Source: Anadara kagoshimensis
Taxonomy: Eukaryota > Mollusca > Bivalvia > Arcoida > Arcidae
DNA length: 64,000 bases
Direction: 5' to 3'
Assembly: GCA_021292105.1 (NCBI GenBank)
Contig: CM037867.1
Span: 13,902,928 to 13,966,927, forward strand
Below the pieces are notes generated by a model, which was given only the letters and a program-made list of their open reading frames with translations, made no database searches and was not told the origin of the DNA. The stretch's first letter is position 1; each line of letters opens with the position of its first letter. Both the position numbers and the translations under genes were made by a program. Below, piece after piece: positions 34,593-44,992 of the stretch.

Positions 34593-35423
34593 ATTAATAA
34601 TAATAAGACAGAATAAACATGTTTAATAATTATATTGAAAGTTAAAATATAACAAAATAGCGCACCATTTCCGATGTTATTTCTGACGTTCATCTAGTTG
34701 GTCGATATGAAATGTTCAATACACATGTATGCAGCCAATAGCAACTAACCGATTACACGCCCCTAGCCATGTAGTAAATATGATTACACTATAATTTCTT
34801 AAAATCAAACGTGAAAATATTTTACTTGACTTTTTGATTTATAATGTCAAAGATGAATGTTAAATGGAAAAAATAATAATTTCTAGATCTTCTGCGATTA
34901 CTATTCCTATCGTAACGTTTTGGATATCGAGACGAAAGATGTATTAAAGACATAATGTGATGGGAATTAAAACACCCTTCTTGTTTGCCATATAATATTA
35001 TTGGCATAACTAATTGACGGTAGAAAAGTTGTTGACAATAAATTTATAACCATACATTGATTATTATTATTATTATTATTACAGTTGTAGCTAGCTAAAC
35101 AGGGGGTGTTCTCACTTCCACAGCACCCGGCCTCACAAACCTGTTTCAACTTAATTATGTCAGTTTCAAAGTTATTACTTTGCATAGTGATTGCGATTTT
35201 GACATGGAATTTTATATTTATTTTTCATCTAACTATAAACAAGTAATTGTACATTTTCGTTTTAGGTACGGACTGGATGAACTATAGTTTAGTCGGTGGT
35301 TTGGTACTAGGCTTGTTAATATTATTTATGCTAAAAGAGCAATATTCAAGAACAAATATAGATATCGGCCAGACAACTATAGATGTAAAGAATGAAAACG
35401 AAAATCCCAACATCAATGCATAA
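16494..35423 (+). CDS. SLC49A4: SLC49A4 (DIRC2)-like lysosomal MFS transporter, gene 3, complete, 13 exons
   Basis: Exons: 16494-16776, 18409-18499, 19559-19722, 20868-20934, 22145-22191 or 27334-27410, 27631-27684, 29013-29142, 29851-29959, 30614-30681, 32426-32544, 33836-34018, 35266-35423. With 22145-22191 the CDS is 1473 nt (490 aa); with 27334-27410 it is 1503 nt (500 aa). A TAA directly precedes the ATG. Exons of 91, 164, 67, 54, 130, 109, 68, 119 and 183 nt match gene 2 exactly in length and phase, proving duplication. Landmarks are RRWW, GPITESAEAYFGW, ATWFPP-type loop (VTWFPPRQRTTATA), ANWSSVINVVLIPVGVSQ, FCELACESAYPVSEGAIG and LKEQYSRTNID. The N-terminus has DAESTLL, only a near-match to the acidic dileucine signal. 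First-signature NTWGPI is changed to NSFGPI, so substrate or sorting may have diverged. Introns are longer than in gene 2 because of inserted repeats. Confidence 0.93.
17286..17417. repeat. Long imperfect hairpin in gene 3 intron 1
   Basis: Arms CTATAGTGTT at 17313 and AACACTATAG at 17388 extend inward through GGTATAGT and ACTATACC and outward with mismatches. Looks like a self-folding MITE. Confidence 0.55.
17440..18055 (+). repeat. Tandem array, ~220-bp unit, carrying a piece of exon 2
   Basis: GTAGACCTGTTTGTAAA recurs at 17589, 17812 and 18031. Two units contain ATGGTCATGTCCATG preceded by GGTTCACA- or GGTCCAAA-like bases. This matches the start of gene 3 exon 2 (18409 onward) and its acceptor region. 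Confidence 0.75.
18180..18407 (+). repeat. Hammerhead repeat, copy 4, abutting gene 3 exon 2
   Basis: Fold at 18330-18373; core and cleavage site changed. The repeat's downstream part runs straight into the TTGTAG acceptor of exon 2 (starts 18409). Confidence 0.7.
18752..19072 (+). mobile_element. tRNA-headed SINE, copy 3
   Basis: Head is worn, body and tail (GACGTTAAACCCCACTCACTC) are clear. Gene 3 intron 2. Confidence 0.8.
19758..19796 (+). repeat. Poly-T tract
   Basis: Nearly pure T run starting 36 bases after a gene 3 exon donor; length may be unreliable. Confidence 0.9.
20003..20514. mobile_element. TIR mini-element, family D, split by another element
   Basis: Left end TTTGCCTGTCCACTGAACC and right end ACAGGTTAATGTCGTTTGCC flank an inserted family E element (20208-20469). 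Confidence 0.6.
20208..20469. mobile_element. TIR mini-element, family E, whole copy
   Basis: Ends TACTGTAAAACA and TGTTTTACAGTA with TA edges, rich in TTTTCGCG. It contains a 17-19-bp tandem repeat (TTGTGAGCCCGATCACA) two and a half times. Mariner-type MITE by its ends. Confidence 0.78.
21027..21335 (+). repeat. Family A copy, gene 3 intron 4
   Basis: Near full length with a small deletion in the core (GTAGCTAGCTAACCCTTCC). Confidence 0.75.
22145..22191 (+). CDS. SLC49A4: Gene 3 alternative exon 5a, glycosylated-loop version
   Basis: Exon of 47 nt with acceptor TTTCAG and donor GTAAGG, entering in phase 2 (completing AGC Ser) and leaving in phase 1. It encodes NGSAEFTNATSLNQT, carrying three N-X-S/T sequons. 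It is the positional match of gene 2 exon 5 (5602-5636, NVTVSSRINHT). In human SLC49A4 the luminal glycosylation site lies in this loop. It splices cleanly to 27631. Confidence 0.8.
22430..23600 (+). repeat. Tandem array, about 390-bp unit, 3-4 copies
   Basis: The marker CTGAAAAAAGCAAAAAACC recurs at 22749, 23140 and 23542 (spacing 391 and 402). ACGGTAAAnTTTGCAT recurs near 22455, 22847 and 23237. Open frames of 116 and 90 aa in two units translate to related peptides, but the other units are broken, so coding is unlikely. Confidence 0.8.
24137..24319 (+). mobile_element. TIR mini-element, family B, copy 5
   Basis: Whole copy nested inside the 4.9-kb TIR element in gene 3 intron 5; both inverted ends present. 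Confidence 0.75.
24403..24480 (+). repeat. TG/AG compound microsatellite
   Basis: TG tract, TATG, then AG tract, inside the 4.9-kb element. Confidence 0.95.
27334..27410 (+). CDS. SLC49A4: Gene 3 candidate alternative exon 5b
   Basis: Exon-like segment of 77 nt with acceptor AAACAG and donor GTGAAT. It enters in phase 2 and leaves in phase 1, the same as exon 5a, and encodes an open charged peptide beginning GETEKNPIEQQQLQ. Joining 5a to 5b shifts frame and gives a stop in the next exon, so only one could be used. It has no sequons. No counterpart was found in gene 2. It could be a chance open segment; only the splice phases and clean reading frame support it. Confidence 0.5.
27940..28222 (-). 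repeat. Family A copy, gene 3 intron 6
   Basis: Well conserved reverse copy from ATGCTAATCCATGTCCG to ACGGCCATAAAACTTTTT; one of the youngest-looking. Confidence 0.88.
28771..28880 (+). repeat. Hammerhead repeat, copy 5, strongly worn
   Basis: Recognised by TTTCAACATCTTAAA, TATTCCAATACGGTCGTCTG and AAAATTAAAAC in order; the CTGATGA core is gone. Confidence 0.5.
29346..29480 (+). repeat. Hammerhead repeat, copy 6
   Basis: Fold region 29410-29453 with TGATGAGGAATT retained; other strand of the core changed. Gene 3 intron 7. Confidence 0.65.
31388..31637 (-). mobile_element. tRNA-headed SINE, copy 4
   Basis: Best-kept head: reverse complement gives AGCTCAGCTTGTAGAGTGC and a B box GGTTCGAACC-like element. 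Tail missing. Confidence 0.83.
31828..32030 (+). repeat. Family A copy with internal duplication
   Basis: The second hairpin segment (CTTACCCTTCCGGAGCAC) occurs twice in a row in this copy, 31869 onward and again near 31897. Confidence 0.82.
33206..33384 (-). mobile_element. TIR mini-element, family B, copy 6
   Basis: Whole reverse copy with ends TAGTCAAACCTGTC and CAGGTTAAACTGTA. In the gene 3 intron upstream of the 33836 exon. Confidence 0.72.
33520..33835 (+). pseudogene. Broken partial duplicates of the 33836 exon of gene 3
   Basis: A unit of about 185 bp, holding the last part of the intron and the first part of the exon, is repeated upstream of the real exon. One copy (pseudo-exon 33652-33726) keeps the AACAG acceptor and a match to LLGSVSL-TNPLFC but has an in-frame TAG. 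A further fragment, TTTGTGAACTAGCTTGGTACC, lies at 33526. These would compete as cryptic acceptors but cannot encode the loop. Confidence 0.8.
34243..34556 (+). repeat. Family A reference copy, full length
   Basis: Best full-length example. The perfect 7-bp hairpin GCCTTGG-CTTA-CCAAGGC is at its start, and an AATAAT microsatellite directly follows its end. Confidence 0.88.
35083..35225 (+). repeat. Family A fragment, last intron of gene 3
   Basis: Second half; ends 40 bases before the last exon of gene 3. Confidence 0.78.
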
Positions 35424-35541
35424 TATGTAACAGGAGCTTATTGATATAGTTAATATGTTTTGAGATCCATTCCCGTCTTTTAATAAATGTAAGAATGATG
35501 TTTAATAGGTTTAGATTTCGATACAGTCTGTATATTGGAAC

Positions 35542-35547
35542 AATAAA
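35542..35547 (+). terminator. Poly(A) signal of gene 3
   Basis: AATAAA 119 nt after the stop of gene 3. Another AATAAA lies earlier, near 35481. Confidence 0.5.
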
Positions 35548-35849
35548 TTTTCCGAAGGACGAATGAATCATTGTTTTATGACGGATTGGTATATTTTAAC
35601 TTTTCATGACAAGGAATAAAAATTAAAATATTTTTATTATCTTTATCTCGATTCCTTAACTGAAAGAATTCGTATAATTACGCATAGACAATGATTAAAA
35701 CCATAATAAACAGAGCTTTCACATTTGTACGAACTTGTTTTAAGACTAAGTGGTAGTAAACATTATCACAATAAATGAGAAGAGGTATTTACATAAGAAG
35801 AAAATAAACAATATAACAATATTATAACTTTCCTGGCCAAACATAACGT

Positions 35850-35935
35850 GTTTAGCCAGCTTCAAAAGTTTTACTTTGCTTTGGGATTATGGTTTAGACA
35901 TGGATTTGCATATTTGTTTTTGATTGGTTACTGAA
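35850..35935 (+). repeat. Family A end fragment
   Basis: Only the final part (TTTTACTTTGCTTTGGGATT to TTTGTTTTTGATTGG). Confidence 0.65.
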
Positions 35936-36599
35936 ATTTTCGTTTCGCAACTTCCGCAGTTTTAAAAAAAAAAACAATCAGGTCTAATCAAACTTTATAT
36001 TATCTGACTTATATTTTTTATTTTTTATTATAAAATAACAAAAAATGATAATCAAGATTTTATGCTTTCTTGCTTGGACAACATATATTTCAAGGTTCAT
36101 TGTTGTGTACATAAAAATAGGTTAAACAATTAGTAAGAAGAATTATAACCACATCATTAGGCATTTCTTCTAGTCCACGTCAAAAGTAGGCTATTTTATA
36201 ACTGTTTCAAGTATCTGTTTTTTGTGTGTTGTATTGTTAATCTGTTTCATGTTCTGCTCTTGGTTACGTTTTTGGCAAATGCATGTTTACCAGTCTTCTG
36301 TGATTTCGCGGATCAAGTATTCATTGGAGTAGAACAGATACAACCTAGCACAAAAGTAAATCACTATAGACGATACACAACACCACAATATTTCCTTTAA
36401 CAGTTTTCCTTTTCCTTTGTCCGCAGCGACTCTAATCTGTTTCGAGTTAAATCACAACCGTGATCATTCTTGTCTGAGGTAATGTTTCAGTTCACTTGTC
36501 AATAGTTAGTAGTATCTTCTGGGTATTCAGTTCATTTCGTGCACTAAACCAGAACCGACGAGCTCGATATACGTGCAAACATTTGTCTGGACAATAAAA

Positions 36600-36765
36600 C
36601 ACCATTGCTACATTCCACTCGCTGGCTAAACCGGGAGAGAATCTTGCCCTTCCGAAGCGACTGGCCTCACTTACCTGGTACATGATTACATATAATACTT
36701 AATTCCCTAGTTTTGAAGTCTTGAATGCTCTTTGTGATTGTGTTTGGAGATAGTATGTTTATTTT
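36600..36765 (+). repeat. Family A fragment, diverged
   Basis: Second half, worn: CTTGCCCTTCCGAAGCGACT and CCTCACTTACCTGGT. A still weaker copy follows at about 36948-37090. Confidence 0.6.
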
Positions 36766-37605
36766 CATAGATAAATAATAAAATACAAATGAATAGAAGA
36801 CAAGACTGAATATAAACTCAAATAATCTGAATTTGAATTTTATGGAAAAAAACTAGTGGGGTGGTTATAGTATTATTAGAGGGGGGAATCGAGCAAAACT
36901 AGCAAAATTTCCACTTCAGATATCGTTAATTTAATTCCCAATTCAATCCACAGGGTGAGGCAGGGTAATTATCCCTATGCAGCACTCGGCCTCAATTCCA
37001 TGGTTACAGAACACTGCTTGATGAATTTGTCAGTTTTTAAAGTTTTTGGATTGCAATTTGCACTTAGATGGGTAATTTTGTTTTTAGCATATCCTTAGAA
37101 AAGGGTAGCTATGTTAGGAGAGTCGGTGCAATAAAGTGAAAAAAAATAAATTCGTAAAATGGACGAGGAATAGGATCGTATAATAAATGTTGTAATATAA
37201 CCAAGCTATGTTATTGAATATTGATTCAAACAAAATGATATATGTTTTATTTTTTTTGTATTTTCATATCGTGAATTGGTATGAGCATGTTATAAGTGAA
37301 TAATGATACATTGAAAAGTAATACTTATGGAAATGTGAAATTTTATATACGAGAGAATCATGATTTTTTTAATTTCAAATAACATATTTCAATAAGTTCT
37401 AATTTCAATTTAATTTGTTTGGTGAAAAAAGCATTATATTTTAACGATTCTATATTTGTACAATGATATGAATATTCTGATTAAGTAGGATTGTTTTTAC
37501 CCCCTCCCCCCATTGCACTATATCCACGTCACTGGTATTTTATTATACGCCAAAAGTTTTGAAATTTATATTCGGTGGACAATCTGTAAGCCTCTAGATA
37601 AAATT

Positions 37606-37890
37606 TTAGTTTCACCGTTTTGGTTTAAGCACTAATGATGAGGAATTATATTCCGAAACGGTCGTCAAATGCTATGACTGTTGTAAAAATCAACACTGGT
37701 ATAATATGTTTTTTTCAACAACTGAACCGGTATTTTTGCTGGTGGATGTTTCACCGTGGATATCATAAACTCAGTAGGCAATACTTTTATTGTCAGAAAT
37801 ATACTATTGTCTACATTTGCTGGTATTTGAGATCCTCAAAACTAAGGTATACTCCCTCATGCAAAATATCCCTGAGTCAACAATTTATTT
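37606..37890 (+). repeat. Hammerhead repeat, copy 7, ribozyme first then body
   Basis: Fold at 37629-37672, followed by about 200 bases of unit body (GATATCATAAACTCAGTAGG, TGTCAGAAATATACTATTG). Confidence 0.7.
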
Positions 37891-38045
37891 GCAAGCAGTC
37901 TGGTACGTTGTACAAAGTCCGCGTGGTGAGAACAACTCTACCATAGCGTATTAAATGCTATCAAAAATACACCATAAGCAGGAGAAGCAGGTATATTGCT
38001 GCATAGAAATAGTTTCAAATGTAGCCGTTCATGGACATTATAATT

Positions 38046-38990
38046 CAGGTTTAGGTCTTAATATAGAGCAAAATTTGAGGCATCAGTCGTATCTTTTATT
38101 TCAAGCTCACTAGGATAGATAATATCAGGAGGAGCAGATATATTGATGCATAAAAAAGGAAAGTTGACAATAGAAAAAATGAAGTCATCACGTATGTCAT
38201 AAAGTTTCAAATGTAGCCTTACGTGTGCGTCATAATTCAAGTATAAGTCTAAATATAAAGCAGAACTTGGGGAATCAGTCGTGTCTTTTATTTCAAGCTC
38301 ACTAGGATAGATAGTATTCACATAGTCTCCAAATCTAGGATTGTTAATAGACAGTACGTCATCTATATATTTGTATGTGGAGTTGAATGATTTGACGACA
38401 GTATTCTCTCTAGATTTAAATAGGTTCTGTATAATTTCTGCATCATAAACATAAAGAAATCAAAATCTCCAACATTTTGTTGATGATATCTTCAGTATAT
38501 TTTTGTTTGGAATCCGTATGATACTTGACAAAATAACCAGAATCCTTGGTCATCACTAGATATTTGTATCTAATAACTTTACATATAATATGTAATCTTT
38601 ACCACCTAGCCGGTATATCTGCATAAGTTCTGCTTCATAAGAATAAAGAAACAAATCAGCAAGCAATGGGGTACAATTTGTACCCATTGGTTTACTGATT
38701 GATTGCTGAAAAACTATATTACCAAACACAACAAATGTGTTATCTATCAAAAACTCCAACATTTTGTAGATGGTATCTTCAGTATGTTTTTGTTTGGATT
38801 CAGTATGATGTATGGCAAAGTAACCAGAATCCCTGTTCAGCACCAGATGTTTGTATCTTGGCTTACCGTTTTTGTAAAAGAATGAAAAGTGAATACTTTC
38901 TTTAAGACGTTATTTCAATTTAGAATGAGGAATAGTGGTGTAAAGTGTAGAAAAATCGAGTGTTTTTATACTTTTTACACGATATAAAGT
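38046..38990 (-). mobile_element. Penelope-like retroelement, decayed reverse transcriptase
   Basis: Reverse-strand frames give, in order from the high end, DFSTLYTTIPH, FLIDNTFVVFGNIVFQQS, PMGTNCTPLLADLFLYSYEAE, then KYIDDVLSINN and YPSELEIKDTTD. These are the finger and catalytic motifs of Penelope-like RTs, including the YIDD active site. The frame is broken several times. Two parts occur twice: LFLYSYEAE-like blocks near 38440 and 38640, and the YPSELEIKDTT block near 38100 and 38290. The copy was therefore scrambled by local duplication. No GIY-YIG endonuclease seen. Not functional. Confidence 0.85.
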
Positions 38991-39231
38991 ATAACTTTTT
39001 TTTTAATATTTGACCTTGTTGGATTTTTGTTTTTTACTTCTATTAGGTTGTGTCAGTAGTTGCCTTGGGTTATGCAAAATTAAATGAAAATGCAATATAT
39101 CTTTTTTCCTGCTAGTGGTGTATTTGTTTCACAATTAATGCGCTTTTGGCATACCTTGTTCCCACTATTGAAACTTTTAACAACAAAATAAGCTGCTTAC
39201 TAATATATTGTTAAAAAAAGTATACTAGTAT

Positions 39232-39445
39232 TGCAAGCCTACTTTATTATGGCCCTCAAGAATTGTATGGCAGTCAACACAGTATTGTTGATAAGTATGA
39301 TGTCTTTGTGTAAATGCTTGTCCAGGATGTAATTGACATATCATAATTCAATGCTTCTTTAACTCTCAATTTGATTAAGGTGTTTATCTTAATTAATCAG
39401 TTTTTACTTCGTTTTTTCATTTTGATTTGGGCATAGATATATTTG
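39232..39445 (+). repeat. Family A copy lacking its core
   Basis: First half present from TTGCAAGCC, then a jump over the core to TTTTTACTTCG. Confidence 0.65.
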
Positions 39446-39671
39446 AAGTCACAGAGTTCTTGTTATTTCAAATGTTAAATTTTAAACGTCTCGAGGGGTG
39501 TTACTAGGATAAAGAAGGTGCTAACAATTTTGGTGCACCTGCACCTGTCTTTATTTACCAGTATGAAATTAGGAGTTTTCCTAAATTTGATATTTTGTTT
39601 GTTTAACATGGATGAATATTAATCATGTTTCAATGACACACATGGTAGTTTCTCAAATATAAGTTAAGTTC

Positions 39672-39992
39672 AATTGAGTAATGGTGTTGTACGTCCTTGT
39701 AAAGAATATTTCACTTATATCAAGACGTCGCCAACTATACACGGAGATGCAGAAATTTTGCCTGTGTGTTGCGCTGATGGAATAAATCGGAAGGTTTTTT
39801 ATCCTGCCAAGCCTAACACGACATTAGACGTAATTTATTTTATGTTTCCATCCAAAAGAATCGTACCATTAATTTGTTATGCCGTGTGCTTTGCAAAAGG
39901 ACAGTCGCCACCAGCTTTTAAGTCTTTGGTCAGGCCCGGTGGGAATCTGAACCCACGATCTCCCACTAACAAAGCGAGCATTTTATCTTCAC
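39672..39992 (-). mobile_element. tRNA-headed SINE, copy 5
   Basis: Tail and body complete; head partly lost. Confidence 0.78.
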
Positions 39993-39999
39993 AAATATA

Positions 40000-41084
40000 G
40001 GGAAGTGAAAAAACTCTTTAAGTTCAAGAATAAAACATGTTGAGTCTTAATTAGTTGAAAAATAGTGAGAAACGGTGTTTTATGACACTGACAATAACTG
40101 GAATTCTAACTAACAAAATTTAACAATCTGTTCTACTTCCGATTCTCTTTGTAACTTACTTTACACTTCCATCAGTTGGTACAGTACGAGAAGGGTAAAT
40201 GGTTCCGAGTTTTAAATTGTTGATTTTATTATTCAACTTACGGTTTTTGTTTCGATGTTTAATCCTATGACTTATCCTAAAATTCCATTTTTTCTTTCTG
40301 TATTCAGTCACATAGGTAAAATGTAATAAACACACTAAACTTTATTACAGGAATGTCAATATCATGACATAATTTTTCAATTTTAATGCTTTTTAAATAG
40401 CTTTTCATAAAAGTTCGTGTAAGTACTCTTTGGCTACATATTTGGCCGTTTATGAAGATATTTCAATGTGGATGTAACAAATTAACATTTTGAAGCCGGA
40501 GGTTCGACTTATTTTAATAGCAAATTCCATATTTTCAGGTGTTTGATCTGATCGTGAGATAAGGCTTCCTACTACTACATGCCCTTTCCCTATCAATTTA
40601 GTGTAATTTATGGCGCAATAGGATACAGTATCTTACCTTATTTGATATTTGATACTCCCAGATCGTATTTTCCCTTTCTATATATTAATATATTTTCATA
40701 TCAAGGTGATACATTTGTATAAAAATATGGGCGTGATGGATTTAATAAATATATACATCGTTTAGAAACAATATAAATGCTGCGACACGAAAATATACTT
40801 TCCTTCATCAAATCTATAAGCTGACAAAAAATATTTCCGACATTCAACGAAAGCAGAAGCTTAAATTTCGGAATCATATTCCAAAGAGTTTAAAAATTAC
40901 AAAAAAGGTAAGAGACCATTTTCTTTATCCGGATTAAGATTTATATTTTAAAATATTGTCATTGCAAATTTATTCATTACATTTTAAATTTTAAAATTCC
41001 TCGAAAACAAAGGTTTGCTTAATCGTTTGAAGTGTTGCCCAAGGTGGATTCGGTTCTACAATTTTTCACATTTCCAAATTTTAA
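40000..41084. other. Gene-free intergenic stretch
   Basis: AT-rich with no recognised repeat, RNA or coding signal. Confidence 0.6.
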
Positions 41085-41160
41085 AAATATTTTGCTTTTC
41101 ATAATTGTGGTCTGAGTACTAACTGATGGCCGTATAGTGCTGTAAAATAAAACAGATCTA
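41085..41160 (+). repeat. Hammerhead repeat, copy 8, stem II lost
   Basis: CTGATGGCCGTATAGTGCTG shows a deletion that joins the core directly to the stem III region. Confidence 0.6.
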
Positions 41161-41469
41161 GTAAGCGATGTTTAGCAAACGCGGAGGCCAAACATGCAGA
41201 AAATTTCCAGTGCAAAATGCTGGCTTGCTGCGTAGATAAATTTGTAAGGAAAATATGATCGACTACATTTAGAAGAAGACCGTGTTGAAATCAAACTCGG
41301 TGCGTTATAAACTGAAACAGCGCTTAAATGGTTACGAAAACATAACATTCAGACGTAAAATAATTGTTGCCGCTGATAAGTAAAATAGTTAGTAAGGTAA
41401 ATAGATTCCGTGTACCAAACTCGGTCCTCCTTTATGTCAAATGTATATGTTTCATACAAGTTTGAACAC

Positions 41470-41890
41470 AGTTATGGTTTCATAAGTTTGGCCCAAGCAC
41501 TAGTGATGCAGAATTGTAATTCGAAACGGCCGTCTAGTGCTGTAAAATTAAAACTGGTAAAATATGTAATTTAAACCCTTAAGCCGATATATCTTCAGCT
41601 GGTGGCTGGTGCATCGAGGATATCACAAACTCAGCAGGCAATAATTGTCAGAAATATACTATTGTCTATATTTGCTGCTTGATAAAATATGAAATTCCTA
41701 AAAAACTCTCTCATGCAATGTATTTCCTTAGCTAAATTTCGTAAATTACATTTTGGTCCTTTGGGTATCTTTTCAACATTTTGAAAACAATTTTGGTTTT
41801 ATAATTTTACCCAACCACTACTGATGTGAAATTGTATTTAAAAACGACCGTCTAGTGATGTTAAATTAATATTGGTATAATATGTAATTG
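41470..41890 (+). repeat. Tandem hammerhead dimer, copies 9 and 10
   Basis: Two folds, 41497-41540 and 41815-41858, in the same orientation exactly 318 bases apart, with one full unit body between them. This is the head-to-tail arrangement that rolling-circle or circular-RNA templated retrozymes leave. Both cores carry changes; the first keeps CGAAACGGCCGTC and stem I, the second keeps CTGATG and the cleavage site. Confidence 0.78.
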
Positions 41891-43625
41891 TAATTGTTAA
41901 TACGATGGTGCATTATATGTCCCCGTTATGAAGCCGAAATAATAATAATGCTGCTTTGATACAAATATTTTCACTCATTGTTTCGTATTTTTGTTTTTTA
42001 TACATATTTATATATAAAATGAGGACAATCATTTTTTTCGATATGTACAACCGAAAAATTACTTTTGAGCACCAAAATGTCTGCCAATTATTAGATACAA
42101 CATTGTCAATACAAGATCGAATATCCTAGTCGATACACTTTGCCTATTCAAAACTGTTGTTATGGGGTCTCCAAGGTAATTGCCCATGCCTGCTTAATGC
42201 TATTTAATTACTATGTAAAAATCCTGTTTGTCCATCCGAAACAAAAAAAAAATATATATATATAGTACTTCAAACAACCATATGAAATATTGGATGCAAG
42301 TTCAGTATAAGGTCCCGTGCCGCAAATACCGATTTCAAATCTGCCAGACATCTGCTACTTACCGACTAATTACTTTTTTGACATTTACACTCAATAATTG
42401 TTAAAGTACAAAATCGGTGTTATACTTGGTTAGCAGTATCTCACAGCGTTCTTGTAAATTTGTCTAGCTATAACTTAGATTATCTCAAAGGATATAAAAT
42501 GTTTCTCTGTACAAAATAATTATAAGTAATATATCCTATTCAATCCGTACTCAGGATGGTTTAGCGTCCTTGGATGATCCCGATTTTCTGCTAAACTCCC
42601 TGTCAGTAAATCAGCCACTAGTAATTGGTTCAGTTTCATATATTATTTGACATATTATTCGCATGAAATATAATGTCAGTAGTTAGGCTAAAAGTTTTAT
42701 ATAACCATGATGAAAATATTTTATCAACTTTTTTTGTTTACAGCTGAATGGTAAAATATACCAATAAAAGTTATCATTTTGTAATCATCTACCAATCAGA
42801 CTGCAATATGCTAATAAGGATAAAAAATTGAGACAGCGTATTTCAACGTGTGTGTTGTATTTGTTTGAGTTGCAGCGAAAGTGTACTCAACTATTAAATT
42901 TGATGATGCGGACGGGCGGGATTTAGTTTACTTTCTTTTTTCCAAATACCAGAACTAATCTTAAGTTTGCAATTCTCCGATCTGAGTTTCGTTCTGGTTC
43001 ATTTGTTTTTATGAAAGTAATGGCTGTGTTTTCCCAATATTTTTTTTCTAAACGCTAGGAGATACTGATACTCAAAACTTTATCTGTTACTCAAATCAAA
43101 TATTAGCTCCGTATCTATATGCATTTAGAAAAATATCCGGAAAACTAATTAACGCCCTCCAAATTTTTGTATTACATTATATAGAATATGAAATTGCAAT
43201 TGGATTAGTAGACCCTGGTGCCTATTAATTTTATGCAACTTTTGGTATTTCAGTTGCCAATGATGGCGATGTTCATATCTGGTTTAGAATTTTTGTTTTG
43301 TAACCGACATCTTTTACTTGCACGACACAGTGCTTTTAAAAGCATTTGCGGAGGGAGTGTAACACTGTTGACAGTTACAAATGTTCATTTTATCATTCTG
43401 CTTTAGCAATAAATTTGTCTGTTTAAACCTATTGTGTTTTCAAGAATTAATTCTTTGTTATGCTTTATTTCTTTATTCAGTTTTTTAATAGGGTCTTAAA
43501 TAATAGATATACTAACAAATATTCGTCAAAATTAAATCAATATTGCAGAAGAAAAAGAAATTTAAAACTGGCGTATTTTTAGGCACATTTTGGATTTTTA
43601 TAGTACAATGTTAAAATATATCTAT
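41891..43625. other. Gene-free intergenic stretch
   Basis: AT-rich. One 62-aa open frame at 43218 shows no domain and is likely chance. Confidence 0.6.
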
Positions 43626-43860
43626 CGAAAACAAACATCCCAATCCATGTCAAATTCATGATATCAAGGCAAATTAAAATATTTGAAAACCAGCAGATTA
43701 AGTTAAAGTGAACTTCCACCATGAAAGTAAGACCAGATACTTCAGAAAGGAAAGCACCTCTTATTTAGCTAGCTACAGCCGTTAAGTGAGTGATTAAAAC
43801 TGAGAAGGAAAGACACTTGGAACTAAGAAACGTTAAATATTTCCAGGGTAATTGGATGTC
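43626..43860 (-). repeat. Family A copy, intergenic
   Basis: Reverse copy with CTTCCACCATGAAAGTAAGA and TAGCTAGCTACAGCC. Confidence 0.75.
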
Positions 43861-43939
43861 TAAATGAAATGAATTCATTTTAAAATAGGTTTTGTATAAA
43901 TGTTGAATTCTAGGTAAGATTAATGACACAAACATAAAG

Positions 43940-43971
<32 letters not shown>

Positions 43972-44057
43972 TTCTTCATCATTGATTTAATCAAGAAAAA
44001 TAACAAAATTTGTTTAAGCTTTCTATTTTTAACGAGAGCGTATAATTATTTTGAAGT

Positions 44058-44261
44058 TTCTGTAAACATATTTATTTTCACGGTGTACTAATTTTCGCTT
44101 ATTTCGCCGTCGTTTGTTTTGCGCGATAATTAATTCCAACATTATATTATGCTTCTTGTGTTATATTGCATATTTCAAAAACGCAAAAAAAATAAGTACA
44201 GAGAAATGTCTAAACTGCCTATACCGCGAAAATACACGCGAAATTAAATACGTTTACAGTA
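44058..44261. mobile_element. TIR mini-element, family E, copy 2
   Basis: Ends TCTGTAAACATA and CGTTTACAGTA with the same TTTTCGC-type interior. A left-end fragment also occurs at 10301-10345. Confidence 0.68.
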
Positions 44262-44992
44262 TATGTATTCAGTCTCAAGAATTATCAAAAATGGTAAACA
44301 ACCGAGAAATGGTCAAAAAGGGAAAATATTATAGATTTGTCGTTCTAATATTGTCTGAAAAGTATCACAAACATTTCATTAATTTAGTAAAATTGGCTAT
44401 ACAAAATTGTAAAATATAAGTGATATTTTTTTTTAAAGGAAAGAGAAAATTCAAGCATTAAGCAATCAAATAAAGAATTATCACCTTTGTCATTTCCAAA
44501 ACAGAGTGAAATCGTTTTGTTTTCACAAAGAATGTTGTTGTTGTTTTTTTTTTTTTTTTTTTTTTTTTTGAAAATTAATTGCCCAACTTTGGAGAACGGA
44601 GATTGGATTCGAATCTCGCCAGTCGACCCTTAATACCAGAGAACGTACTGAACGTTAAGTACCGTTATATGTTTTCAAACAAAACAACAAAAAGCAGTGA
44701 AGATTGCTCAGCGCTTAAGCTTTTTAAAAATATCAATTTTTTATAACGAAACGGATATGCTGGTTGTTTTGATTCCCTTTTGTTGTTATTGAATTTTTTT
44801 TTTTATTTATTTTTTTTTTTTTATTTATTTTTTTTTTTTGATTATTTTCATTTGAGTTATCTCTCTTGTGTTGAGAAGGCAGAAGAATGAAATTACAGAT
44901 GCCTAGTAGACAGAATAGGAGTGACACTATGGAAACATGATCGATTGTCATATTTAAAATATTTCAATAAGGAATATTTTACTATAGGTAAA

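Noticed and set aside
44733-44951. Lysine/asparagine-rich frame as a protein
   Set aside because: Produced by T-rich tracts on the opposite strand; low complexity.
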